A stretch of 64,000 nt of DNA, taken from contig NW_020194628.1 of the NCBI RefSeq assembly GCF_002865645.1, positions 2,289,587 to 2,353,586 on the forward strand, written 5' to 3'. The notes under the pieces were generated by a model, which was given only the letters and a program-made list of their open reading frames with translations, was not told the DNA's origin and did no database searches. This document shows, piece after piece, positions 1-12,603 of the stretch. The DNA is from Hyaloscypha bicolor E. Taxonomy: Eukaryota > Ascomycota > Leotiomycetes > Helotiales > Hyaloscyphaceae. Position 1 is the stretch's first letter; each line of letters starts with the position of its first letter. The translations under genes were made by a program, and so were the position numbers.

Positions 1-127
1 AAAGCTAAGAAAAAGAAAACTTAAATATAAAAAGCTATAAAAGAATATATATATTCTATAATATATTAGTTTATAAGAAACTTAGTTTTCTAAATATATC
101 TAATATATTTCAAATAAACTTTTCTAG
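1..127. other. AT-rich left flank of copia I
   Basis: This stretch is AT-rich with no recognisable coding frame. It ends in TCTAG (123-127), the same five bases that follow the 3' LTR of copia I at 12913-12917, so it is read as the left target flank of that insertion. Confidence 0.5.
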
Positions 128-628
128 TATTAGTATAGCTATTCCTTTGGGAGTCACGTGTATAGTTACGGGATACGAGACACGGGATATAGGCAATGAA
201 ATATAGGTAATAGAATATAGGTAATAGAATATAAGTAATAGAATATAGAATATAGGATATAGTTATATAATCTTATATTCTATTAGTAACTCGACCGGTA
301 GCTAGTTCCTATTAGGCTTAGTAGATTTAGGAATTATATATTAATACTATTGTCACAGTTGTGTATCACGTGCGCGGCTAGTCACGTGATGCGCACTGTG
401 CTCTCATATAGTAGAATAGCTAATAAGGCTTCTAACCTTATTATTGTACCTTTTGGTCTGATTACCCATACAGTAAAGCTATTTCCCTGCATATGCATCT
501 ATTAGTCTAAGCGACTCGTAATAACTATAATATTATAATTCTTATTTCTAAATAATAACTTTACTAACTTTATATAAATAGTATTCTATAATTATATAAT
601 AGTACTATATATTTCTGGTAAACTAATA
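128..628 (+). repeat. 5' LTR of copia I
   Basis: It aligns with the 3' LTR at 12604-12912. It is longer (501 versus 309 bp) mainly because of a 173-bp insertion plus a 5-bp duplication (351-528). A short tandem of about 14 bp (AATAGAATATAGGT-like, about 190-250) is present. The LTR ends CTAATA at 623-628, and leader sequence begins directly after. Confidence 0.85.
351..523 (+). mobile_element. 173-bp solo LTR or short non-autonomous element without RIP
   Basis: It starts TGTCACAG and ends CTCGTAATA, and is flanked by the direct repeat ACTAT (346-350 and 524-528). The 3' LTR of the same copia shows the empty site. By hand count the insert holds about 23 CpA/TpG dinucleotides, against about one in the next 173 bases, so it carries little or no RIP. 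Two CACGTG palindromes (about 367 and 382) lie in its first 40 bases. TG...TA-type ends with a 5-bp duplication fit a solo LTR. No parent element is visible in the window, and the strand assignment is arbitrary. Confidence 0.75.
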
Positions 629-1467
629 CTAATTAGTTTATATATATAGATTAGATAGTAAGAAGAATTAAGCTATACTTACTTAAGATTCGGTTTCTTA
701 GGAATAAAGCTATTATTCTATATTAAAGAGGAAATAACTATTAATTACTTTTACTTATAATTTAGTTCTATAAAGAGGAAAAGATACTTAATCTTACTAA
801 GGCCTAACTAAGCTATATTAAAGAGAGGAAATAATAGTTGCCTTTATCTATAATTCGGTTCTATAAGAAGAAAAAATACTAATTCTTACTAACTATTAAA
901 TAGTTAGCTATTTAACTATCTAATTATTTTATAAAACTACCTTCTTTATAAAAAATTACTTTTCTTATAACTATCTAAATATTTGGGGCTCTTAAGCTTT
1001 AGAATTATTAAGTTCTTCTAAAATCTCGATATTTTATTTCTTAAATTTCACTTTCTAAATTTCTTATTATAGATAAAATTTTTATTTTAAATATAATAAC
1101 TTTTACTTATCTATCTTATAAACTATTCTTCTTTTTACGAATTTACCCTTCTTATAAATTACTATACCTCGAACTAGATATAAGCCTATAGAATATATAA
1201 TAGTAGAACCTATTATAGTAAATAATTTCTTTATTAGATTTGTCTAATCCGATTACTTTATTTTTATAGAAACTAATAATTTTAAGGAAATAATAATAAA
1301 ATAGAGATATAGAATTAATCTAGATATTACTATAGTATATAAGATATTTAAGTTTTTGAATATTAAGCTATTTAGATATAACTTTAAGAACTTTATTTAT
1401 TAAAGGAACTTTAATAAACTTAAACTTCCGGAAATACTATACCTATATAAGGTCTTTTAATATAGTA
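629..1467 (+). other. copia I leader, no coding frame
   Basis: This is the untranslated leader between the 5' LTR and gag, cut off at 1467 by G1. The first 500 bases align with the sequence after the copia V LTR (13663 down to about 13150) and after the copia III LTR (56127-56800). That is what identifies them all as leaders. I see no conserved reading frame. Confidence 0.65.
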
Positions 1468-1472
1468 CTATA

Positions 1473-1732
1473 TATTACGAGTATAAGATCTAGGGCCTAA
1501 AAGATATAGTTAGACTATTTCTATTTTAATAATTCAAAGCTAAAGAGAAAAGAGGATCCCAAAGAAGCCTCGGATCTAAATAATCGCAAGCTATATACGG
1601 GCCCATATACTAGCTTAAGCTCGGGATTACATGTAATAATCAGGTAACTATAGATACCTTGCTTAGATACCAGATGCCTTTCTAGCTCTAGTCTAACCCC
1701 TACTAGTACTATATATTATAATAACCGTAATA
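1473..1732 (-). repeat. 3' LTR of G1
   Basis: It is 260 bp, the same length as the 7341-7600 copy, with inverted tips TATTACG and CGTAATA. It is preceded on the plus strand by CTATA. It lies next to the polypurine tract, so it is the downstream LTR of this minus-strand element. Confidence 0.9.
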
Positions 1733-1747
1733 TTACCTCCCCCCCTT
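1733..1747 (-). other. polypurine tract of G1
   Basis: On the minus strand this is AAGGGGGGGAGGTAA, directly upstream of the 3' LTR. This is where plus-strand DNA synthesis would be primed in an LTR element. The G run has survived RIP, which mostly acts at CpA/TpG. Confidence 0.8.
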
Positions 1748-1801
1748 AAAGTAAGCTCGTTCCCGAGCTTTGAAAGTCCCTATTAAATTTCCAAGTTATA
1801 G

Positions 1802-1837
1802 GTTACATATTAAAGGCCAGGGCCTTTTATACGTGAC
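1802..1837 (-). repeat. 36-bp near-palindrome, G1 copy (least mutated)
   Basis: On the minus strand it runs from GTCACGTATAAAAGGCC to GGCCTTTAATATGTAAC. It lies between the end of pol and the polypurine tract. The same 36-bp unit occurs at seven other places in the window, in other element families. This copy keeps more CpA/TpG than the others and probably best shows the ancestral form. Confidence 0.8.
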
Positions 1838-4800
1838 TTTGAAGGATTTCTGTCCGTATTATACGGTTCCGATAATATATTATTCTTGGTATAGTCTAAC
1901 TAATAGGGGAGATTCTGGGGCGGTCCTGGCTATTTGGGGTTCTTATTATAGAAGCTCTAAAGAGCTAGGGTACTATTACTTAATAAGGAAGCAGGATACT
2001 ACTCCGGATCTGGGTCCTATTCTTTTTACTAGACTTGGTACTTTAGCTTCCTATAAAGTAGTTTTACCACTTATATCTCTTGAACTTCGTACTTCGTTTT
2101 CCCGTCTTATAGTTCTAATAATAGAGGCTCCGGATTTGCTTATCCGGAAAAGAGGTTACCTGGGTCTTTATATAGCTTCTCTATATAAAATACCGGATAT
2201 ATTCTTATTAATTCCGGAAGCTTAAGCCTAAAGAAATATCTCACTTATTCCAGGATTTCGTATAGTCCTTCTATTTAGTAAGCTAGCTTGTGGCTCGGAT
2301 AATTATTCTTCTAGTACTTAATAGTAATCTATACCTTATCTCTTACTCCGAAGTCTACTAGTCGGCGGTACTTATTAGCTTAAGTAGTATAGTATTCTTA
2401 TACTCATATTATATTCTCTTATATCTTTTATTATAATTCGTAAAGCCGTATTACTAGGGCCTTTGCCTCCTGTCTATTTAGCTCTTCCTTTGAGGTACCC
2501 GATTATACTTAGGTTTTCTAGTTAAATAATATCCGCGGTTTATAGCCCTTCTCTATAAGGAACAGGGATTAGCCTATAGTCTTATAGACTAGAGCTACTT
2601 GCTAGTAGTTAATTATTACTACCTATTCGTCCTAATTATCCTAGTAGTAATTCATATAGGGATATAGCTATTAGTCGAAGTACTAGTTAATAATCTCCGT
2701 CTGGCTATTAGTTTAGGGATAGTTAGTAGTTAATAACTTGAGCTTTATACTAATATATTTATAGAACTTGCTTTAGAAATCCGATATGAACTAGGGGCCT
2801 TAATTAGATACTATGGTTTCCGGGATACTAACTTGGCAAACTATATAGGTAAGAAATAGGGGCGCTAACTCTTTAGCTATTACTATATCTCGGATAGGAA
2901 TCATAATAGGGTACTTGCCCAGGTAATTAATAAAGATTACTATTATATTATACTTATTTCTACTTTCTGGGTACTTCTTAAAATCCACTAATATATACTA
3001 CTAGGGGCGATTAGGGACTAGTAATAGATATAAGAGCCCTGGCTTCTTATTTCTAGGGATATGGGATTATTAGCAGGTATAGTAGTTATTTCTATACTAA
3101 TTAATATCTATATCTTGGCCTGGCTAGTAATAGCGGGCCTAAAGAAGCTATTAAAGCTTGGCTTGTTTTGGGTATCCTATTAGGGGCTATATATATATCT
3201 CCTAAATAAGAGTAGTATATAAGAGTATCTCGGGTATTATTATATTATTAGGTATAAATAGTTTACTATATTATAAGAAGAGGCTATCTTATAGTATCCA
3301 AGTGCCTTCCTTCTCATTTCTTGCCTTATCCCGTAGCTTTTCTAGTTCTAGTAACTCTTGGTTCTTGCTTAATAGCTTGTCTACTAGCTAGATATTATTA
3401 TACTAGGTTTCTTTCTAAGCCAGGCTTATAAAGGCCTCAATTAGGGCTAACTAGAGATCCCGTATAATATTATTATTAATCTTTTATTATAGGAGGAGAA
3501 TTTGGGTTTAGTAGGCTACTATTACTTTATCCTAGATAGTTATATTCTCGTATTTCTTACTTAGGATATCTGCTTATTTATTTGACTTACCTATCTAATA
3601 TATAAGCTTGAAATAATAGCAGGAAAGATACTTTGCCTAGTAAGCTTATCTTATTAAGAGCTTCTTTATAGTTATAAAGTACTTAAGGGCTCGGTAATCT
3701 AAGTAAATTATAAAGGATATCTTCTATAGGCCTTCTAGCTTTACTTACTATTTAGTTAAAGAGAGAATAATAGCAAGTATCTCTTTATTATAAATATTAT
3801 AGTTTAGCTTTACTAACTATATAGTCTTAAAGAAAAACGCTACCGGATACTAGAGTCTTATCTAGGGGTCTTATTATAAGAGAATACTGGCTATAACTTT
3901 ATTTAATATATCCGTCTTAATTATAGTAAGAAGGTTTGGGTTATAGTAGTATAGAATTAGTACTAAGAATATAGCTTACTTTAGCTTAGTAAAACCTTCT
4001 TAATACTAATCTATTTATTTAAACGGAACTCCCTTATATATTAGAGCTATTAGGGGCTTTATTATATGGCTATATTCCGTAATAAAGTACTAATAAAAGT
4101 TATAAAAACCCAGAAAGCCTTATATTTCTTTAATTATCTTTAGTAGTTACTAGTCCTTAATAATTGCTATTTTATCTAGATCTACTTTAATACCTCTAGT
4201 AAAGATAATAAAGCCTAAGTACTTTATATAAGTAACCTTAAACTCTAATTTCTTAATATCCGCTTAGAGGCCGGTATCCTGTAATTACTAAAGGACCTTT
4301 CATATATAGTCTTTATATTCTAGGGAATTATCCGAGTAAATTAGGATATTATTCAAGTAAGCTATATAAAAGATATTAAGGTAATTAAAGAAGATATTAT
4401 TTATATACCTCTAATATATAGCAGGGCTATTAGTTAGGCCTTCCCAAAGGACCTTATACTTATAGGCCCTATATCTTATACGAAATATTATAAGTTCTTC
4501 TAATTCTAGATCTATTCGGATCTAATAGAATACTTGCCAAATATCTAGCTTTATATAGACCTTAGCTTGAACTAGTTATATAAGGGTCTCGTAAATAAGG
4601 GAAAGAGGATAATAGTTCTTTTATATTAAGTTATTTAGCTTATAATAGTTAATATAGAATTAGAGAGCTTTATTAGCCTTCTTTATAAAGAGGATTAGGG
4701 ATATAAAAGGGAACTGGCTTGGCTTAATAAAGCCCCGTTAGAGGTTCTTTTTAAGGAAGCACTTAATTTCCTATAGCTTATAGGTTAACTATTAATAGAG

Positions 4801-5890
4801 CGAGAAATACCCTAGGCTTTCTAGGCCTTCGGAATTATTAATCTAAATCTTATAGTTATATAATTAATACGGGAATAAGATATTTAATGCTTCCTTTAAG
4901 AAGACATTTACGAAATTCTTAAACTTCTCTAGTAAGACTCTTACTAGCTACTATAGCTCCGTTTCTCCTGGCTATTACTTGCCCGGAATAAACTCGTTCT
5001 CTTATTATAATTCTAGCTCTTTATTAATCTCGGAAAACGATATTATAAAGAAAAGGTTCTTCTTTTTCTATAGGTTTATCTGGAAAGCGGCTAGTGAGAT
5101 ATCTATAATATTAACCGAGGGTCTTAACTAGATCTTATAGCTTTTCTTTAGATAATATAGTTTTAATATCCCTATCTCTGGCTTAAGAGAAACTTCTATA
5201 TTTCCTAAGGCTACTTATATTTTTCCGTAGTATTAAGCTTAATTCTTTTACTATATATAGCTTTCTGAGCCCGGGTTAGGAAAAGAATAAGGGGGTTTCC
5301 TCTTTATAAGCTAAGGTCTCTAGGACTTATTTATAGCTATAGCTTTATTTCTTTTATCTATATCTTCTTAGTACTAGTTACTTTTCCTAGATTCCAAGTT
5401 CTTATATATAGTAATTAGAACCTTATCCTAATCCTTCTTTCTAGGCTAATTATCTAGCCAGATTAATCTTTTATTCTTATAATTAATTAGGATACTAGTA
5501 TTTATGAACTACTATTATTCTAAAATCATATTATACTTGCCTAGCCCTATAACTAGTATAAGTACTAGGACCTTCTATTTATTAATTAAGAGTATAAGCT
5601 TAATATAGTAAGTAATAAGTACGGCCTACTTACTATTAAATCCCCTTATATTATAGGGTAATACTAATTAAATAGGCTTAATATCTAGAAATTATTTAAT
5701 TATTTTTATAAACTTGAAATTAATAAAAATATATCCGTTTACTCTGGTATTAATAAGAGAAGAAGTCTTAATACCTAATCTATTATTACTAACTATATAA
5801 GGGAATATAAATGCTTTATCTCCTAATAGCTAGCTTAAATTAACTTCTGCTATATCTATATAATATGGCCCTAAAAAGGAGACTTCCTTT
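1811..5890 (-). pseudogene. G1 pol remnant: protease, RT, RNase H, integrase, chromodomain
   Basis: The minus-strand translation shows a gypsy pol read through many TAA/TAG codons. Near 4650-4000 is the reverse transcriptase. Its active-site YLDD reads YLNN (4348-4359), so both catalytic Asp codons became Asn. A 62-residue open patch at 2800-2988 matches the gypsy integrase core, beginning MDFKKYPESRNKY and ending IVSN, where the family has IVSD, so the second metal-binding Asp is also lost. A chromodomain-like segment with the tryptophan/tyrosine-rich WYPAS-type motif lies near 2130-1930. Boundaries are approximate because stops no longer mark ends. The plus-strand open frame at 1770-2225 is an antisense shadow of this tail. 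Confidence 0.8.
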
Positions 5891-5903
5891 AGGGGTCTTC
5901 GTT

Positions 5904-7290
5904 TCCCTATTCTATATCCTTAGATAGCTTACTTATAGTAAGTACTACTAGCTTAGCCGCCAAAACTTGCTTTATATACTCTATCTTAGGCTCTAAATAG
6001 TTCCTAGACATATAACCAAATCCATTATAATTATAGTACTTGAGATCTAAGGATTCGGGCTTCGGGATAATAGGCTTATCTATTACTAGGGTCTTGGGAG
6101 CAGGCTTTATATAAAAAGCGCCTCCTGGACTTAGCTTATCCATACCTTTATTAGCTTTCTTAGATACCTATTCTTTCTTTTTATAGTAAGCTCGGATCTG
6201 CTAGTTATTTATAGTATAGTATTATACGAACTCTATAGTACGGATAGCCGGATTATTATAGTATATAGCTATAGCCTCTTAAAGCTTCCAGGTAAGCTTA
6301 TTATTTAGGTTATCCTTAAGGTCCTATAGGTTAATATTTCTGTCTGCTATATATTTCAGGAATAGGGTATAGAACTCCTGAAAGGTCTGGCCCTTCTTTA
6401 TAAATAGCTCCTTAAATACTTGCCAAGTATTATACTCCTTATTCGGGTTGCCATATAGTTCCTCTAGATAGATATATAGTTTCCTAATAGTCTCATATAT
6501 ATATTAATTATCCTGGTTTAGATAGGAAGAGATTAGTATAAGGGTATAGCTACCTATATAGCCGGATACATAAATAATCTTGAGATTCTCTATCTAATAG
6601 GTATTAGAATTACTATGGAGCTTGTTCTTAATCTAAACTAACTAATTATTAAAGGTAATACTATTCTTAATTATACTTTTAAAAATAGGAGAGTTAGGGA
6701 ATTTAACTAAGTATTTATCTTCTAAAGCAGGGAAACCGGTTATTCCGGTAGGCTATATAATAAGCTTCTTAATAATAGCTTTATTCTTTTATAGGGCTTA
6801 CTTGGTTTCTCTTAGCTAATTCTAATAATTCTTACTATAGGTAAGGATATTATGTATCTTTAGAATTAGCTTAATAATCTCTTTATATAAAGCTTCTAGA
6901 TTCTAAAGTAATTCTTGGAACTCTGCCTTTAATAAGGCAGGTTCCTCTTTTTCCTCTATTTTCTAGAAAAGAGTATCTCTTCTATTATAAATATTAATAA
7001 GATACTCGGACTTCTCAGGAGACTTAATAAGAGGCTCTAGTCTACCTTCTAGTAGTATACTAGTAATATCTTATACTATAGCTCTTTCTGACTTGCCTAG
7101 TTATTCCGGGACTTGCTTTTTTATAAATCTTCGTTTAGTAATAAGATTACTAGCTTATCTGCTTACCTGGCCGGTCCAGGGCTTTCTTGCCTAGTTATTC
7201 TAGGGCTTTCTTTTATTCTAATATTAGTTAACCGGTTCGGGAGTAGCTATAGTATATTATATCTATACTCGTTAAAAACCGATTAGGTAG
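5904..7290 (-). pseudogene. G1 gag remnant with a tyrosine-converted zinc knuckle
   Basis: The minus-strand frame shows a gypsy gag: a charged coiled-coil-like N-terminus, a capsid-like segment (QTFQEFYTLFLKY region near 6390), then a nucleocapsid tail open from 6143 to the stop at 5904-5906. The tail holds the spacing of a CX2CX4HX4C zinc knuckle (5997-6038), but all four ligands read Tyr: YYNYNGFGYMSRNY. RIP explains this, since TGY Cys and CAY His both become TAY. Start and exact N-terminus are uncertain. Confidence 0.8.
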
Positions 7291-7340
7291 ATATTATTTA
7301 AATCCTCTATAGGATTAAGAAATAGGTAAGCTTTGAATTA

Positions 7341-7600
7341 TATTATAAGTATAAGATCTAGGGCCTGGAAGACATAATTAGACTATCTCTATTTTAATAA
7401 TTCAAAGCTAAAGAGAGAAGAGAATCCTAAAGAAGCCTCGGATCTAAATAATTACAAGCTATATACGGGCCCATATACTAGCTTAAGCTCGGGGTTATAT
7501 ATAATAATTAGGTAACTATAAATACCTCGCTCAGATACCAGATATTTCTCTAGCTCTAGTCTAACTTCTACTAGTACCGTATATTATAATAACCATAATA
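7341..7600 (-). repeat. 5' LTR of G1
   Basis: 260 bp, begins TATTATAAG and ends CCATAATA, followed by the CTATA duplication at 7601-7605. The minus strand just inside it reads TAATTCAAAGC, which may be a RIP-altered primer-binding site beginning TGG. That last point is inference. Confidence 0.88.
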
Positions 7601-7605
7601 CTATA

Positions 7606-9180
7606 TATATATAATAGAATACTAGTATTCTTACTATTATAACTATTCTGCTTTCTATTATTAAGGAAGATATATAATATATCTAGATAAATAAGAATCT
7701 ATTAGTAGCTAGATTAGATCTAATTAAGGAACTAATTCTATTAGGCTTTATTACCCTTATTAAAAATAAGTATCTAGAATCTATTATCTTTAATATTTCT
7801 ATACTATTATTATTATCTTTATCTTTATATCCTATATTTTCACCAGATTTATATACTAGTATAGAAGCTCTAGAAATAAATAGTATACTTCTACTAGCCC
7901 TATTACTTCTACTAGCCCTACTACTTCTACTAGCCCTATTACTTCTACTAGCCCTACTACTTCTACTAGCCCTACTACTTCTACTAGTCCTATTACTTCT
8001 ATTAGCCCTACTACTTCTACTAGCCTTACTACTTCTACTAGCCCTACTATTACTACTATAATTATATCCGAATACTCTCTAATTACCTTTAATTATAAGA
8101 CTTATTAGAGAAGTTACTAAGATCTATATTAAAGAATAAAAGTATAATAGATCTAATAGTAATTTTAATTATAAACTTACTATTTTCCTTAATATTTACT
8201 AATATATAAAGCTTTTATAAAAGGCACTAATATAAGCTTTTTCTACTATATTAAAGAAACTAGCTTAAGACTACTTCTATAATAACTAGCCCTTTTAATA
8301 TATATATAAAGAGGCTTATATTAATATCTATAGCTTCTTTAAAGGCCCTAGATTCGAATATTGAAATTTAGATATATAGAATACTATTATATTAGCTTTT
8401 ATAATAGCTAAATTTCCGGAAAAAACAACTTTTAAAACTATTTAATTACTAATTAATAAACTATATTAACTATAGTATAGTCTTATATCTAACTTATAAA
8501 ATACCGAATTTCTTTATAATAAAATTTTTTTTTTTTTACTAAAGCTTCCGGATATATAGATATATAATTTTAGACCCTTCTATAAATCTCGGCTAGCTTA
8601 TTAATAAGCTCTAGTTATTTGTTATTATATATAAAAGCAAATAATAAGCTAATTCCGAAATCTTCTTTACTAATTAATAATACTACTTTTAGAACTCTTT
8701 AAGCTATTATTTCTTCAGAAATCGTTAATATAAATCCAGTCGTAATTTCGGAATCTGTAATAACTACTTTAAGCTCTATAATTATAATAATTATATCCCG
8801 AAGTTATATTTTATATATAAGAAGCCCGAATACTATTTATAGAAGTATATACCAGAGAAATAAGAGGCTAAGAAAGCTTAATTTAGGAATAGAAATATTT
8901 ATTAGTTTAGATCCCGAAATACTTATAACTTTAATAAATGCTTTAGTAATACTTATATATAGTATATTACTAAAGCTAAAGGTAAAAAGGGTAATAAGGG
9001 TAATAAAGACAAACTAGTAAATAATACTTTTAAGGCTTTATTAGTAGAAATAGATAAAGAAAAGAAATATTACTTAGATTTCTACTTTATTTTAGTTAAG
9101 AGCTTTTTAGCTATTTCTGCTACTTTTACTTTACTAATAACTATAGCTAATACCTTTATAAATAATCTTACTTCCCTTTC
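7606..9180 (+). pseudogene. copia I gag remnant
   Basis: The frame continues from the leader after G1. It has a Thr/Ser/Pro repeat (7887-8048), then a capsid-like domain (about 8090-8800), then a basic tail leading to protease. The same gag is present in copia III (59693-61689), where many positions align base for base. Stops are TAA and TAG throughout. The zinc knuckle expected near 8830-8900 has lost recognisable Cys/His ligands. The start codon is unclear because the N-terminal part is heavily mutated. Confidence 0.75.
7887..8048 (+). repeat. nine-unit 18-bp coding tandem repeat in copia I gag
   Basis: Nine contiguous units of ACTTCTACTAGCCCTACT and near variants encode a TSTSPT repeat in the gag frame. 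Units differ at only a few positions (C/T changes). The copia III gag lacks most of it. Confidence 0.95.
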
Positions 9181-12100
9181 CCTTATATATTAGATAATAG
9201 GCGAAAACTATATATTAGAGTCTATTAAACCTTTAATAGAAAACGCCCAGACTTTTATAGTTAATAGTATATTAAGATATAATACTTACTAGTTTTATAG
9301 AGTTATAATTAATACTAGAGCCTCTAGATACTTAACTACTAGTTCTAACTAATTTCAAGCTTTCTAGTAAACTAATAATAATATTAAACTTAATAAAACT
9401 ATTAAGAGTTAAGTTAATATTTAGTTTAATATTAGATCTATATTTTCTATTAGATCTATAATAGTAAGTATATTAATTAGGCAAGTATAATTCTATATTA
9501 TATTTTTAAAGACTTTATTTTTATTTAGCTTAGCTAATATAAATAGACTAGGGATCTACTTTAATAATCTTACTAATTATCTTATTACTTCTACTAGAGA
9601 ATATATATCTATAGTATAATATTTCGGATACTCTTTTCTGCTTTAAAATACTATACTATAAAGTTTTATTTCCGAATTCTTTATTTATAACTCTTGCTTT
9701 CTTATAGAGATTAAATTATAATATCTATACTATTATTTTAGTTATTTATTTATTAGTAAGCTCCGAAATATACTAAAACAAGCAGGCTATAATATTAATA
9801 TAGAAGCTTTTAAGTACCTTATAAAATACTATAAGTAATACTAGAAATATAGCTAATTACCCGAATAATTCAAGTTTAATCTAAGAAATAATATTAGCTT
9901 TAACTACTTTATTATTATTAATATTTTCTATATTTCTAGTAAGCCTAAACTCTATATTATTAATAAAGGCACTCGATATTAAGCCGGCTAATAGCTCTAG
10001 AATATTAGTATAATATATATCTGGGATATATTTAAATAATACTAAATTAATAACTATTTAGGTTCTTTTAATTAGATTATAGCAAATACCGGAAAGTAGT
10101 TTACTAGTAAGGAATTCGCTCAGCTTATAAATACTATAGAAACTAAGATTAAAATTATTCCTATAAAAGCTTATAACTCTATCAGAATTATAGAATACTA
10201 CTATAGCCCGATTTAATATATTTACCTTATTATTACGGCTAAAGTTAATAGAATTAATAAGAATACCGTACTTTAAATAGCTTTTAAGGCTATTAATAAC
10301 TTTATAGAACCTAATAATATTATTCTAATTCTTTTAGTTTATAGTACTTTATCTCAAATAACCGAATATAATACTTTATTACCTATTATATTATAGTAAT
10401 TAGTAGTACTTAAGAAGGTAATAGTAGAAATTTAGAAGCTTTAAGCTAGATATTAAATTATAAATACTTTAAATATCCGAAATAGTTCTAATACTACTAA
10501 TATTTATAAACTATTTCTGAATTCGGATATTCTTATTTAATATAAAGGAAATACTAGTTAATCTAGTAATTAGAATAGACTATATAAGCTAGTAGCTATT
10601 AATAGAAAGAATTATATACTAGCTTTATTATATAGTAATACTATCTTTTGTTTAACTTCTATAAAGGCCTTTTATATAGGGGATATTAAGGTTATTACTA
10701 ATAACTCTAAACCTAAACCTATTTCCGAATCTAATAGTAAGGCTAAAGGCAATATAGATATATTTCCTTCTGCTATTTCTATTATTCTACTAAAATATAA
10801 TAGAGAATTCCCTTATAAGATCCCGAATATTACGGTATTTTTATAGAATAATGAATTATATAAGGATTTCCGTTAAGTTAAAATTACTAGCCTTTTAGAA
10901 AAAAGTATATTTAAGGTTATTTCTAGATCTTAGATACTAAAGGAAGTATATATTTTTAACTTCCGGTTTATTAATAAGATTAAAAATAAGGATATAGAAA
11001 GAGAGCTTAAAAAGTCGAGACTAGTTATTTAAGCCTATAATAATAGTAAGAAATATATAGTATTAATATAATTATTTACTATTTAATATATTAGCTAGAG
11101 AATTATTTTTAATATTACTATTATAATAATAAATATTATAGAATTATATTTATATAATATCTTATAAGCTTATATTTAATTAATAACCTTACTTAATTAT
11201 AATTTCTATATTAATTTACTTTATAAGTTTACTAGAGAGCTAAATCTAAAAAATAATTCTATTCTAAAGGTTATAAAATTACTATATAATATACCGGAAG
11301 CTAGAAACCACTAGTTTAAAACTTACTATTTCTATTATATTAACGAGCTTTCTATAGAATAGTTAACTTATAACTCTTGCCTTTTCTATAACAAGCAATT
11401 CTTCGAAATTGTCGGCCTTTAAACTAATAATACCTTATTTATTAGAACTAATAATTTTATAAAGGCAGAGTAACTAAAGCTCTATAAAGCTAAGTTCTTA
11501 GCTAAAAAGCATAAATTCCTTACTTTTAACTATAATCTCAAGTTTAATAAAGGTATTATTTATATGAATACTACTAGAATTACTCTTATATAGAAATACT
11601 AGTATAAAAACCTCTGAACTATTTCTATAAAGAATACTATTACTATAAGTAATAGAAGTACTATTCGTTAAAATCTCTCTATTAAGAACTAATATATTAC
11701 CTAATATATTAGAGGAATATATATTATATTAGTCTATTAACTAAAAGCTTTATATAACCTATTAATTATTACTTAAGCTATTAAATCCTCGGAAACTAAT
11801 ATAAAGGCACTTAATAAGTATATTTAATAGCAAATTGAAAATGCTATTAGAAAACTAAGATTTATAAAGCTAGTAAAGGAATTCTTATATTTAATCGTTT
11901 TTATAAATACTTTATTTATAAATAATAGAGATCTTTTCTTCCAAATTAGATATATTCTAGTTCTAGTAAATAGAACTAAATATACTAATATTATTTACTA
12001 GTTCTCTACTAAATATAAGAAAGTTACTAGAAATATTCTAGCTTCGGAACTCTATAATATAGCTTATAGTTTTAATATAGGTGCTTTAGTTAAATCTATA

Positions 12101-12400
12101 ATTAATAAAGTACTAGAAATAGAACTACTACTAGTTATCTATATGAATTCGAAGTTATTATATAAATGCCTTATTAAATTAGGTACTATTTAAGAGAAAT
12201 ACCTAATAATTAATATAATATATCTTTATTAAATATATAAATAATAAGAGATTACGAAAGTTAAGTAAATTAAAAGAGAATTGAATTCTACTAACTCTAT
12301 AACGAAATTAAAGCTATTAAATACCCTTAAGTACCTTATTAATATAAATATAATATAATTAGATATAAAGAAAGAAATTAAATATAAATAAAGCAGGAAA
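9181..12400 (+). pseudogene. copia I pol remnant: protease, integrase, RT, RNase H
   Basis: The plus-strand translation keeps one frame. The protease site near 9302-9340 reads NTRA, where aspartic proteases of the family have DTGA. The integrase region (about 9690-10500) includes a GAG-pre-integrase stretch and a core with Asp-to-Asn changes. Reverse transcriptase follows (about 10800-11560). A Ty1-type RNase H (about 11640-12370) has the family landmarks SELY and an NSKLLYKCL-like block, where the family has DSKSLYDCL. Stops are frequent. The same 3' region is found in copia II and copia IV. Confidence 0.82.
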
Positions 12401-12437
12401 TAGATATATAAGATAGAAGAATATTATAGGAGAAGAA

Positions 12438-12473
12438 GTTATATATAAAAGGCCGCGGCCTTTAGTATATAAT
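12438..12473 (+). repeat. 36-bp near-palindrome, copia I copy
   Basis: GTTATATATAAAAGGCC is followed by its inverted counterpart, centred on GGCCGCGGCC. It lies between the end of RNase H coding sequence and the 3' LTR, and is followed by TTAAAACC. Confidence 0.85.
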
Positions 12474-12603
12474 TAAAACCTTAAAAGCAATACAGATATA
12501 TAGAGCGTTTGGGAGATCTGGTACTAGGCCGGATTAGGGAATTTATATATAATTAGAGGAAAGTACTATTTTTTGTTTTTTATGTTTTTTAAAGAATTTC
12601 TAG

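Larger units (their letters stand above)
1473..7600 (-). mobile_element. Ty3/gypsy chromodomain retrotransposon G1, full length, nested in copia I
   Basis: Two 260-bp LTRs (1473-1732 and 7341-7600) with TATTA...TAATA ends bound a 6.1-kb minus-strand element. The 5-bp target duplication is CTATA at 1468-1472 and 7601-7605. A 7-C run on the plus strand (polypurine on the minus strand) abuts the left LTR, which makes that the 3' LTR. On the minus strand the order is gag with zinc knuckle, protease region, reverse transcriptase, RNase H, integrase, chromodomain, as expected for chromovirus-type gypsy elements. It inserted between the leader and gag of copia I. A partial, more decayed relative lies at about 54338-55080. 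Confidence 0.9.

Noticed and set aside
1770..2225. 151-codon plus-strand open frame
   Set aside because: It is antisense to the G1 integrase tail and chromodomain, which read sensibly on the minus strand. Its composition has no family resemblance.
7887..8048. CRISPR-like regular repeat
   Set aside because: Units are contiguous without spacers and encode a Thr/Ser/Pro repeat in gag. The same reasoning applies to 13840-14155.
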